Shown piece after piece: positions 45,267 through 56,160 of a stretch of 64,000 bases of DNA. A program made the translations under genes and the position numbers. The notes below the pieces were generated by a model that saw only the letters and a program-made list of their open reading frames with translations, was not told where the DNA came from and ran no database searches. Source of the stretch: Arachis hypogaea (Eukaryota; Streptophyta; Magnoliopsida; Fabales; Fabaceae); the NCBI RefSeq assembly GCF_003086295.3, contig NC_092054.1, forward strand, positions 38,385,294 through 38,449,293, in the 5' to 3' direction. Numbering within the stretch: the stretch's first letter is position 1; each line of letters starts with the position of its first letter.

Positions 45267-48200
45267 CTCCGTTTACCCAACTAATAAACCAACTTGTTTC
45301 ACTTATTTTACTTAAGGGTAATAAACCACTAAAATTGTTTTATATGTTGAAAAAAATAATAAAAAATATTAATTTTTTATAAATGATTAATAACTTTTAT
45401 ATTTAATAAACAATTTTATAAAAATATTTATATAACTATTTTAAAAAATACATCAAAAAGTCAAATAAAAATTGTTTTTTTTTTTGTTATTAACAAAAAA
45501 AAAAATACTTAACGTAAAATCACTAAATTTTATGAATAAAATGTCCTATTTTTCTAATAATACTTATTACAAAAGCATCAAAATTTAATCTCTAAAACAT
45601 TTTTTTAAAAATATATATTTAAGATTGAGTAATTTTGTCGTCTTTTAAAATGTTTCCAATACATTTTTGTCATTAACAAAACTAAAAAATATTTTTATCA
45701 TCGTGATAAAAAATCAAGCGCCATTTTGATAGTTTACCCTTTATTTATCATTTTTTTTTAAATAATTATTGGAGATAGTATTTCCTATTACTAGTTGTTC
45801 TATTGTTAATTTCCTTTTCACTTGTTAAATCTGACTTGTTTATATACACTTGGTTTTGAGTATTGATTAACTTTTCTCATATCTATAAAAGAGAAAAGGT
45901 GGATCAGAGTAGAAGAGATTTTTTTATAAAGAATAGTATTTTTTATTGATCAATTAAAAATAGTATTTTTTTTTTGTTCATTTAGGTCCTTGGTAATAAT
46001 TTGATATAAATTATTCATTTTTCACAATTAATATCTCTTAATACATTAACATTAATTTTTCCTTTTATGAAATTAAGATGTTACAAATAAAAATGGACAA
46101 ACATTTAATTTTTTATATGTTTTATTGTCTATGTTTTCAGTTTTATTCCCTTTTCAACTTTTTATGAACAGTGAAAAAATACAAATTAATTTACTATTTG
46201 GCTAAATGAATTTTTGTTAAAGAGGAACAACTCGCAAGAGTTTGAGTGTTCTCCTTTTTGTTGAGGCAGACAATTCAATAACATTCACCACAAATATTAT
46301 TTTTAAAAAGTTAATAATGTTTATATAACTTCAATTAGTTAAAAATTTATGTATTTTTAAATTTAAAAATTAGAGATTTATTTGTTTTTTTTTAATTATT
46401 TCAGTTTATTATATTTTCGTGTCGTGCCTCTGAGCTGGTACAACATTATCCATCCATCTATCATACAAAGTCAAAAAGAGAGAAAGGGTAACAGGTTAAA
46501 AAGTAAATAACGAACGTTTCCCATCAATAATAATTCATAAGCTACATTAAGAACATGATTAGGGAATGCCAGAAAATTGGTGTCGCTTTCTTCATTAATT
46601 ATATTTATTTGCCGTTTTTGTTTTTCTGAGATCTGTCTGCTTTCCCTTTCTCTTGTTTCCTTCTTGATCGCGCGTGTCTTTTTTTCTTCCATTATTGCTC
46701 TTTGAGAAATTGACGTTGGACTCATCGGACACAAGAGAGTGACATTCAAGAATCAATCACTACCTTAAGAGGGTAATAGGAATTGACAACCTCCTTCCAT
46801 TTACTTTTCAACGCACGACTCCCATCATTTGTTAAAACTTAGCTTCTAAAGTAATCAATTAATTATCAAGAAAAGAAAAATAAAGAAATTTATGTCTAAG
46901 GGACGGGATTTTTATTTTTTGAAAAAAAAATTATAAATGTTTCACAAGACTTTTTATAAGTTAACTTTTAAATTTAGTTAGAAATAATATACCAATTTTG
47001 TAGGATAATAATAAGAAGACAGAGGAAAGTTTTACCATTAATAATAATGATTTATTTGGTAGTTTTGTAGGACTAATTTAATTTTTAATAAATATCAAAT
47101 TAGTTTATATCTTTTATCGTAAATTTTTTTTATATTTTTTAGTTATAAATAGTATTAAATAAATAAACAAATTAAAACTCTCCTTTTATAACTTAGATTT
47201 CGTAATTGAGATAAACACTGCTGGATTGTTCTAAGATTATTGCATAGGACTAAATTAATATTTCAACGTTATATTATCGCTATAAATTATTTTCAATAAT
47301 ATATTTTGAATCCACATTTGATCCGATGTCCACGTGAATCTAATTAACAACATACAGATAGATAATCAAACTGCTGGCTAGATTCTAGCTGATACGGGAA
47401 CACAAAGATAAAAGCTATAACAACGTCTCATCACATATTCTCATTCATGAAACTCACAAGAACATCACCGCATCCACGAATATAGGATTCTACAGATTAG
47501 GACCATAACTTCACCAAACATTTCAATCTCATCACGACTCATCACCATATGTAACCTCGTAAACATTCTTTATATATGCAGTTGTTGGAATATCTATCTG
47601 ATATCTAGTCATCATATAGTACAATACAAGCTAGTAATTTCTGATAAATATTTCAACTATCATTATTAACGAAATATTTGATAATTAAAGAAAATTAACT
47701 AAAAATAGATATAATTTATTTTATTTAATATTTATTAATTGTTGAGATAATTAATAAATATTGAATAAGACAAATTTTAATTTTTTTTATCTCTCTATTA
47801 TTATCGTATTATTAATTAGTTAGTTATATATAGACCAGTAAATTAATGTGATGATAAGTTGATTATGGTAAAACATCAATTATCAAATGATGAATAGCGC
47901 CCACCTTGGCCTTACAAAAATAATTTCTGTTTTCCACATCCAACTAGACAAAAGGTATACATCTTTAGGATAAACATGAACTCATCACCTTTGACATTTT
48001 TTTTCTTTAAAATTAGTATTATCCATACAAAAAGAAATAAAAAAAAAACTCTTGTCGTTAATGATGTAAGATTCAAGTATAATATAAATATAAAAGATTA
48101 ATTAACAGTCATATTTATACAGAAATATAAAATGATCTTATATTGTAAGTAAGAAAATCAAGTTATATTCACATCTAATTTAAAATCAAAATATGAATAA

Positions 48201-48380
48201 AAGTACATAATTATAATAATGACTGACATTTTGATATCCATAAAAATGTGATTATATTTTGCTGAAGTTAATTGTTCTTTTATAAAACATATGATTATCT
48301 GGTTAAACCAAGTACATTTGAAAATGTTTTGATTGTTCCAAACAGAAATTTGTAACGTTAAAGTCCCAATGTTAATATCT
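45267..48380. other. AT-rich intergenic sequence without recognised genes
   Basis: About 3.1 kb, rich in A/T homopolymers and short direct repeats. The longest frames are under 95 codons, lack known motifs and have no supporting splice or promoter context. Parts may be old transposon remnants or MITEs, but no terminal inverted repeats with target duplication were recognised by eye. Confidence 0.5.
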
Positions 48381-48385
48381 ATATA

Positions 48386-48750
48386 AATCGAATTCACTCA
48401 ATTTGATTTATCCAAACACGAAGTAAATCAAATTTAAACGATTCGAATTACGTTAGAGAACAATTTGAATACAAATCGAATCAAATCAATTCGATTTAAG
48501 AAACCTTATAAATCGAAGTTACTGAATTCGATTTCAGAAACCGCATAAATCGAATTAACTGAATTCGATTTACCCAACAAAATCAAAACCAACGTAAATC
48601 GAAACCACTTGTTTCGATTTAGGACTTTTGTAAATCGAACTCACTTGCTTCGATTTACATGCAATTCGAACGAGTATAGTTCGAATCAAGTTGATTCGAA
48701 TTACATGCTTCTTTGCTATATAAACAAATCGAAGTCACTTGATTCGAACT
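48386..48750. repeat. Array of AAATCGAA palindromes upstream of the PMD gene
   Basis: Nine or ten imperfect palindromes of about 25 bp with form AAATCGAA-n(8-10)-TTCGATTT, spaced about 35-40 bp (near 48386, 48424, 48473, 48511, 48546, 48595, 48630, 48664, 48680, 48726). Centres often read ACTGAA or ACTTG. They resemble subterminal repeats of a DNA transposon such as a MULE carrying the PMD gene (inference), and they span the promoter. Confidence 0.7.
48717..48725 (+). promoter_or_regulatory. TATA box of the PMD gene (probable)
   Basis: TATATAAAC, inside the palindrome array and about 110 bases before the ATG at 48836. The spacing fits a normal plant core promoter with a short 5' leader. Confidence 0.5.
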
Positions 48751-48835
48751 TAGAAACTCATACCCCACTCCCAACCCCACCGTGCAGTTCCTAGATTCTC
48801 TGGAAAACAACCCGATTTGGACCGACTCTGCATGG

Positions 48836-51208
48836 ATGGAGGACGACCTGAATCGTCTGTATCGACTTGATGGAGTCGCGCATATCGCTGGAGTCGTCCA
48901 CCTCAAGGTTAGTGTTTTTTTAATATTTAATTTTTTTGAATAAATTAGTCGTCAGTTAGAACTGTTAGTGTGGCATTTTTAAAATAAATCCGAAAACAGA
49001 TATTTGAATTCAGTTCATGTCAGTATTAATGAGTTATTAACTATAGAATAGGGTTAGGTGTAGAGTAATGAACAGGGTTAACTGCTGCTTTTGATGATTG
49101 TTGATAAAAAGAACATGTTCTTATCTCATATTTGTAACTGTACGAAAAATTGGATCGTGAATAATGTAGTGGTTAGCGTGTCTATCTATAAAGGATTGGT
49201 TGGGATTCATTGAGAGCTTTTTGCTTTGACGAATGTGAGAAGTTATGTTCTATTGTTATGCAGCCCCATCGATGCATCAGCAGCATGAAACGGCAGCATG
49301 GTATGAGGTTGGATGATAGGATCGTTCTTTACTTGCAGATGGCTGGTCTGTACCATCTTGCAAGATTGAACGAGAGTTGGTTTAGGTTGGACAAACCGTT
49401 GGTCAGCGCCTTCATAGAGAGATGGCGCCCTGAGACACATACATTTCACATGCCGTTTGGGGAGTGCACCATAACCCTACAGGATGTAGCGTACCACCTT
49501 GGTCTCCCGATCGACGGTCAGTATGTTAGCGGCTGCCTGACAGACTTTTCGCGGTTTATAGAGGGCAGCCGACCACCATGGGTGTGGTTTGAGGAGCTGC
49601 TCGGGGTGTTGCCTCCTGCGAACTGCATCGACAAGTTCATAGTGAAGTGCACATGGTTTGAGGAGACGTTTAGTGATCTTTCACAAGGGGCAGATGACGA
49701 GACGGTTAGGAGGTATGCCCGTGCATACATCATGATGCTCCTATCGACACAGCTGTTTGGGGACAAGTCAGGTACCTGCCTTCACATCCGATGGCTGCCG
49801 TATGTGGCTAGGTTGGAGGACATGGGTCAGTACAGTTGGGGTTCCGCTGCGTTGTCATGGCTATATAGGTGCATGTGCCGTGTGGCGAACAGAAATGTCG
49901 TCAAGTTGGCTGGTCCATTGCAGCTCCTCCAGTCGTGGATCTTTTGGAGGTTCCCTGGATTTCGGCCGGACGGATATGATGTTTTCCATTGGCCGTTGGC
50001 CTGGAGGTAGTCTCCATTTAGTCATGCGAACTATTTTCCATTTATTTAGCATCTATAATTATGGTTAACTAAATGTTGTGATTTTCAGATGGGGAGGTTA
50101 TCAGCCGAGCTTGAGCAACAAAGGGCCTCGTGTCGCGAATTGGAGGCTGAGGATTGATTTGCTCCAGCTGGGGGATGTGAGTATTTTCATGTTTATGTTG
50201 TATTTTAATCCTTTTTATTTTATGTGGACTAACAATTTGGAATTGAATGCGCAGTTTCTTTGGATGCTATATAGCTTGGCGGAGGTGGTGCAGGTGGTAC
50301 ATCCCGAGATCTTGGATCCACGCCATATGACTTTGTGGAGGGCCACGACAGCGTTGATCTATTTCGCTGTTATTGAGTGGCATCCGGTAGACCGCGTTCT
50401 TCCTCAGTTTGGTGGGGTACAGGGTCGGCCACGTGCTACCCTGAACATAGATTTTCTAATGTCCAAGGATGGGAGGGGCAGAGATCGTTGGTTTCCTTTG
50501 AGTTTGCAGAGTTGGCACATGCATTGGTCAGATAGGGCGCAGCACGTGCTACAGTTTGATATCGTACCTGATCCAGGACCTTCTCATGAGTACCTTGATT
50601 GGTGGTATCAGCATGGCAGGAGGTTTTTATCGCCAGAGCTCCTCCTAGGTGACCCTAGGAGAGCTGCGATACCGGCTCAGGTGATTGAGCGAGTCCCCGG
50701 ACGACGCCCGGAGATGGACCAGCTACCTGATGTTCTAGAAAATCGTAGGGTCGCTAGGAGGCAGTGTGTTGGTACTCGATCTAGCCAGCGTGAGTGGATA
50801 TGGCTGGAGGAGGCCATAGATGTCATGGAGAGGAGGGGAGGGGACGTGGGAGGTGAGCTGGGAGGGCTCGTGGACGAGGTGGAGTCAGAGGTCGTGCCCG
50901 AGGTGGTGGTGGGGGGGACGCGGGTCCAGGAGGAGGTGGTGACGGGGATGACGGGGGACCCGATGATGGTCATAGCGGTGGAGATGGGATCGGGGACGCT
51001 GGGGGCTCAGGTGGTCATAGTGGAGGAGGTGGCGGTGGGGGAGTAGGGGGATCAGGGGGTGCTGACATTCCTGGTTGCGATTTCGGAGACTACTTCACTG
51101 GGGTACCTGCGTGTGACGATAGTTTGCAGGAGCATCAGCCGTATATTAGCCATGGTCAGATGTTGTCAGACTTGCTCGGTAGTGAGAGCCTTGACGTGGC
51201 GAAAATTG
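48836..51208 (+). pseudogene. PMD / MAIN-like (phosphatase-7-long-form-like) gene, 3' truncated
   Basis: Plant mobile domain protein of the MAIN-like type, often labelled 'serine/threonine-protein phosphatase 7 long form homolog'; it has no phosphatase domain. Exons by GT-AG and reading phase: 48836-48907 (MEDDLNRLYRLDGVAHIAGV), 49264-50006, 50089-50176 and 50255-51208. Recognisable blocks: LQMAGLYHLARLN, FHMPFGECTITLQDVAYHLG (PMD core), YIMMLLSTQLFGDKS, WGSAALSWLYRCMCR and FWRFPGFRPDGYD in exon 2; VLPQFGGVQ, NIDFLMSKDGRGRDRWFPLS and HVLQFDIVPDPGPSHEYLDW in exon 4. The frame breaks within the Gly-rich tract (about 50830-50920). Read in the annotated frame it stops at 51046, but the other frame continues with GADIPGCDFGDYFTGVP to a G-GTGAGT donor at 51209. 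Everything downstream is lost to element G. It may be a transposon gene rather than a host gene. Confidence 0.85.
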
Positions 51209-51222
51209 GTGAGTTAAAAAAT

Positions 51223-52668
51223 TGTTATAAGAGATACGTTGCAAGTACAGTTCTTAACCAACCGAAAATCCGCTTATCAATTTAGAAGTGTTTTTCACAA
51301 AATTAAAATTAAAATACTGGGAGTATGAATCCCAGGTCGTCTCCCAACGAGTTGCAGGAAGATGTGCTATTTTATTAATCAGATGTTTTCTAAAAATGGT
51401 TTGAGTTGATAAACAGGAAATTAAATTAGAGAATTTATGTAATTTAAATAAAGACCTTGACCGGGAGTAGATTAGTTGGAAGCCATATCCTTGATGGAGT
51501 TCTCTCAAGATAAAAGTGATAATTAAAGGTTGCCTGCTCAGTTATCCTTTACCAGGTAAAGGAAAGTTAAGCAAGTTGGAAGTCAATTTCTATTCACAAG
51601 TTCTAATCCTCTCCCTTGGGAAGGACTAGTGTCAGTGATTAGAGGGCGACCCAACGCGAAACCCAACTATAATTTTACTCTTGAGCATCCAACTTAAGAT
51701 CCTCCTGTCAATCAACTCCCAATCAAGTTGTAGAACTACTCGCTCATTATGATTGTAAAATCCACGAAATAAGAAAGGGAAATATTGAAAGACATGATAA
51801 ATAATAATCAAAAGGATCAATTAAAAATAAAAATAGTTCTTGTATTATTAAATTCTAAAAATAATCCAATAATAATTCTGACTAAATAAAGGACATGGAA
51901 GAGTAAGTGACAAGTAAGGAAACAAACTAGAATGACGAAGTCTTGATGGAAGTAATAACTCTTCTCAATATTCCAGTCCAAAAAGCAATAAAATCAACAT
52001 CCTAAGAACTATGAATGTGTAGAGAGAAAACCTAGAGGAGGAGTAAAATCATATCTAAAACTAAAATTATGCGGAATGAATGTTGTCTCTGGTCTCTGCA
52101 TGTTTCCTGGCTCTAATCTGCTTTTCTGGGCCAAAAATTGGGTCAAAACAGGGCCCAAAATCGCCCCCAGCAAATTCTGCAAATCGCGCATGTCACGCGA
52201 TCGCATCATTCACGTGTTCGCGTCATCCGGCGTTTTGCCTTGCCACGCGTGCGCGTCGTCTACGCCTTCGCATCATTTGTGCAGTTTCCAATCCGCGCGG
52301 TCGTGTGGGCCATGCGTCCGTGTCACTGCAACTTCCTCTATGTCGCGTGAGCCATACGTCCGCGTCACTTCTCACCGGTCATCTCCTCAATTTCTTGTAT
52401 TCTTTCCATTTTTGCAAGCCTCCTTTCCAATCTCCAATTCATTCATGCCCTATAAAGCCTGAAACACTTAACACACAGATCACGGTATCGAATGGAATAA
52501 AGGAGAATTAAAATACATAATTAAAAGTCTCTAGGAAGCAAGTTTTCAACCATGAAGTATTTTTAGGAAGGAATTATAAATGCATGCTTATCATATGAAT
52601 AAGTGGGTAAAGATTTGATAAAACCGTACAATTAAACACAATATAAACCATAAAATAGTGGTTTATCA
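51223..52668 (-). repeat. 3' LTR of element G
   Basis: 1446 bp, TGTTATAAGA...GGTTTATCA on the + strand (TGATAAACC...TATAACA in its own direction). It contains a CpG cassette (52186-52372) and, near 52390-52470, a segment homologous to the solo LTR at 10052-11392. The tract AAGTGTGGGGAGGT abuts it, marking a 3' LTR. Confidence 0.82.
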
Positions 52669-52682
52669 ACCTCCCCACACTT
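52669..52682 (-). other. Polypurine tract of element G
   Basis: AAGTGTGGGGAGGT on the minus strand, directly adjacent to the LTR start TGATAAACC. The same 14 bases recur at 54114-54127, overlapping the stop codon of the gag-like frame. Confidence 0.75.
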
Positions 52683-54113
52683 AGTCATTAGCATGTCCTC
52701 ATGCTTAGTTGAAGGAGATAAAATAAATGGGTAGGAACATGTAGAACTCATGCAATGCAATGCAACCTATATATGTGAATGCAACTATATGATTCTTGTC
52801 CACTTGGTCAAAGGTAAATAAGCTCTTCAAGACAATCACAGATCAAATTCTACTAATTCAATTCTTATACAGTAAGAACAGATAAAAATGCAAGAAGGTA
52901 GCTCATGAAAGCAGGGAACATAGAACTTAAGCATTGAACCCTTACTGATGATGTATGTATGCTCTAATCTCTCTAGTGTATAGGGTAATCACTCTATCCT
53001 TCTCTAATCATGCTTTCTAATTTCTGTTCTTCACCTAACTAATCAACAACATTTAATATACCAATGCAAACATCATGAGGTCTTTTCAAGGTTGTAATGG
53101 GGCCAAGGTATGGGTAAGGGTACATATATGGCTAAGTAAGCTTATAAATTGAATCTTTAATTAACCCAAGCTTTCACCTAACACATATATATATTCTTTA
53201 TAGCTTAAATTTCACACTTAGCTACCCAAAATTTTCTTTTCACATTCTTTACTCATGTATCAACTTTTATTTTAATTTTAACATACATGCATTGATCTTT
53301 GAATTCTTAACTTAACATTGGGGTAATTTTGTCCCCTTATTTGATTATTGAATATTTTTTTTATTTTTTTTTGAACATAAATATAAACGTAGCTTATCAA
53401 TGCGCATAGATTTTTAATTTTTATAATTTTACATGAGTAGGCACCCAAATTCCCATTATATTGTCATGACACATTCCCTTATTATCTCTTGTTCCCACAA
53501 TTTTTCCATACTTAATTAACACATAATTCTATCTTAAGCTAACCAAAGATTCAATTGGGATACATAATTGTTTTTCCGCTTAAGGCTAGTAATGTGGTAA
53601 AATAAAGAACAAATGGGATTTAAAAGCTCAAAGTGGCTAACAAAGGCAACTTAAGGGGTAGGCTTAATTTGGATAAGTGAGCTAAACAAATAATGGCCTC
53701 AATCATATGCAAGCATATAGATATATTAAACATTGGACATATAGGATGAAACAAAGTATAGATTACAATCATAGAGAAGTAAACACACAAGAATAAAATA
53801 ATTATGGTTAAATAATGTAACCATGTATAAAGGCTCAAATCTCACAGGTTGTGTGTTCTTTAGCTCAAAAACCATGTTCCAAATACAACTTCAAGCAGAT
53901 TTAACATAAAAGCTTAGATTAAAATCAGTGAAATTTTGTTCTAAAAATAGGGTCTTAGAAGAAACTTATTGTCTTTTCAATCAAGTAGAACATGCATGCA
54001 ACTAACCTATTACTATGCAATTTATCCTATTCTACAAAAGAAAAACTAACTAAATATCCTATTTTATTGGTGTTAGGGAAGAGAATTTACCTTCGGAAGT
54101 CAGGTACTGACCG
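52683..54113. other. Non-coding stretch of element G
   Basis: About 1.4 kb of AT-rich sequence between the gag-like gene and the polypurine tract. No protein motif, LTR or RNA gene was seen. Confidence 0.55.
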
Positions 54114-54125
54114 ACCTCCCCACAC

Positions 54126-55111
54126 TTAAGGCTTTGCACTGTCCTCGGTGCCATCTGTCAGGAACAAAGGTGGGCTGGTAGCAGTATCTCCACAGTCGGG
54201 ACCGTCATGGCTCCCTGTGCTGGTAAAGGAAGTGGAGTCCAGGGTGTATGAGTCTCTGTATTTTCCCTTAAGTAGCTCCTTGAGGTATGTGAATCGGCGC
54301 TTGTTACGGCGCTCTCTTAGCTTTGCTTTGTGTTCCTACCGATCCAACCTTTCAAGTATCTGATGGAGCAGTTGATTGGTTGTAGATGCTTGTGGTGTTG
54401 AAGGAGGAATGTCTTCAGCCAGTTCAGTAGGCTGGCTTGTGGTGGCTGCTGGAGGTCTGATATATTTCCTGTTAGGGACATACTGATCATCCCGTGGAAG
54501 CATGGCTTTGGTGTCCCCAGCTCTGTAGGAGACTCCGGCTGCTGAGACAAGATCTGAGACCAAGGCGGAAAAAGGTAAGTTGCCCGCGATTTGTACGTGT
54601 CCCATAGCATTCCGGATGTGTCTTGGTAAGTTCATAGGTTGATCTGTAAGGATACACCAAAGTAGAACGGCCATGTCTGTAGTGAAGGAGGACTCATGAG
54701 TGCTCGGAAATACGTAATGGGACATAATCTGTGCCCATACGCGAGCCTCCAAGGTAAGGGCGGAAGCCGATTAACCTGCCATGGCTGTCTCTGTAGGAAA
54801 CCCCACTGTCTTCGTTCAATTTGCGGTTCAACAAATTCAGCAATACGGGTCGGGAGGATAAGAAGGTATTCGTTGTTGTAACTCCTTTCTGCCAGGATGG
54901 GGAACATCTGCTCACAGTAGCGATTGGTAAATCGCGCAGCGTCCTTTGCTGGGAAAGCTTTCTCTTTTTCATCAACCTTTATAATCCTCTTGATTCTTTT
55001 TGTTGAGGGCGTTACTGCAGTTGAAGATGGCTCTGCCACTAATACTCTCTTTGTTCCTCTTCTTGCTGGTGGTTTGGGAGTAGCTTTCTCCGTGCCTTTC
55101 TTGGTGGCCAT
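54126..55111 (-). pseudogene. Element G gag-like / 'putative plant transposon protein' frame
   Basis: ATG at 55111 (MATKKGTEKATPKPPARRGT), followed by a basic Pro-rich N-terminus with KRIKRIIK, then YCEQMFPILAERSYNNEYLL and ERRQWGFLQRQPWQVN. There an internal deletion and frame change occur (about 54775). The second frame (54752-54336) reads EARVWAQIMSHYVFPSTHES and PMNLPRHIRNAMGHVQIAGN, then Pro/Thr-rich sequence and a leucine-rich HQILERLDR coiled segment, and a TAG. After one more frame change the tail ends SAKP at the TAA 54126-54128. The whole resembles plant retroelement proteins annotated as 'putative plant transposon protein' (assignment by recollection). No zinc knuckle, protease or RT is visible. 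The function is unknown; a structural gag-like role is inferred from position. Confidence 0.6.
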
Positions 55112-56160
55112 CCTAAAAGAAAGAAAAGAGAAAGTTTGTCAAAATATCATGGGATAGAGCAAGGAAGAGGGTGGGTAAGGTGGTAATCAATGCACATTAA
55201 AAGATGAATGGAGTTAACACATGGTCATGACTACATGTGAAAAATCATAAATGGAAAATATATCAGGTGCATATGATGACAAATAAATGCAAGGTGTTTA
55301 TTGGCATGCAGACAAAGGCATGAGTAGTATAGATCAAGCATTTAATGTCCCAGTGAGATTACCAAGCCTTTCAAACTAATAACCTGTTTGTAACAACAAT
55401 TATATTAAATTAATAAAATATAAAAAGGGGTTTTGTGAAAAGCAAGCATTTAGAGTAGTAGAATAAAAGAAATCTAAAAAGAGTGCACAATGCCATACGG
55501 GCATTTTCACAAACACATAGCATGCATGGTAAATAAGGTATTGAAAGTATTAAATTGAACATGCAAGCAACCCTTTTAAAAAGTAATATATAATTGTCAA
55601 ACAATTCTTGAATAATTCACAAGAAAATCATAGGAAAGAATAGTGACCCAAATAAATTTCCAACACCAATTAAAAGAAAAATAAAGAAAAAAGAAAACAT
55701 GGATAATGCAAGGAAAAAGAAAAGAAAAAGATAACATAAAAAGAAGAAGAATAGAAAAGTAAGGAGGGATGAAGAAAAGAAAAACCTTGTTAATGGTGGT
55801 GAGAGAGAGAAAAAGTAGAGAGTGAGAAAGAAGGAAGAAGGAAGAAATAAGAAATAAGGAGGGAAAAGAAAAAAAAATAGGATTTGGGGAAGAGAAAGAT
55901 AAGATATTTTGGCAGATTAGGTTAAGCTATGCGGCGCAAGCGACGCAGACGCGTGGGGTACGCGTTCGCGCGGATGGCGCTTAGATGGGTCGACGCGGTC
56001 GCGTCGGTCACGCGGACGCGTGACTCGTTTTGTGCTACTGGCGCGAGGGCAGCCTCGCGCTCGCACAACTTTCTGTTCAAAACTCATTATTGCCAAATTC
56101 CAGGGTGACGCGGTCGCGTGGTTAACGCGATCGCGTGGGTGGCCAATATTGGGAGATGAC
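55112..56160 (-). other. 5' leader region of element G, with CpG cassette
   Basis: Purine-rich AG repeats on the + strand (55680-55910), then a GC-rich block (55930-56140) of GACGCGGTCGCGT-like copies, ending where the LTR of H begins. No gene was seen. H probably inserted here; ATGAC (56156-56160) is the candidate target duplication. Confidence 0.55.

Larger units (their letters stand above)
51223..56160 (-). mobile_element. Element G: minus-strand LTR retrotransposon, 5' part cut by H
   Basis: In its own direction (right to left): CpG-rich and purine-rich leader (56160-55112), one gag-like reading frame (55111-54126), a 1.4-kb non-coding stretch, a polypurine tract, and a 3' LTR (52668-51223). 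No RT, RNase H or integrase is visible, so it is either non-autonomous or its pol lies on the far side of H. It inserted 14 bases after the donor of the fourth PMD intron. AAAAT (51218-51222) is the candidate duplication. Confidence 0.75.

Noticed and set aside
46471..46749. 92-residue minus frame in the AT-rich intergenic stretch
   Set aside because: No recognisable motif, no start or splice context, low-complexity KRE-rich part.
48609..48794. Short + frame inside the palindrome array
   Set aside because: Translates the repeat itself; no protein support.
49210..51046. Reading the PMD gene as two simple single-exon genes (49210-50010 and 50078-51046)
   Set aside because: GT-AG borders at 50007/50088 and 50177/50254 join with matching phase and give a continuous MAIN-like protein.
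52683..54113. Possible second LTR of G because its length (about 1445 bp) equals the LTR length
   Set aside because: Sequence does not match the LTR and lacks TG...CA ends at the inner tract; the equal length seems coincidental.
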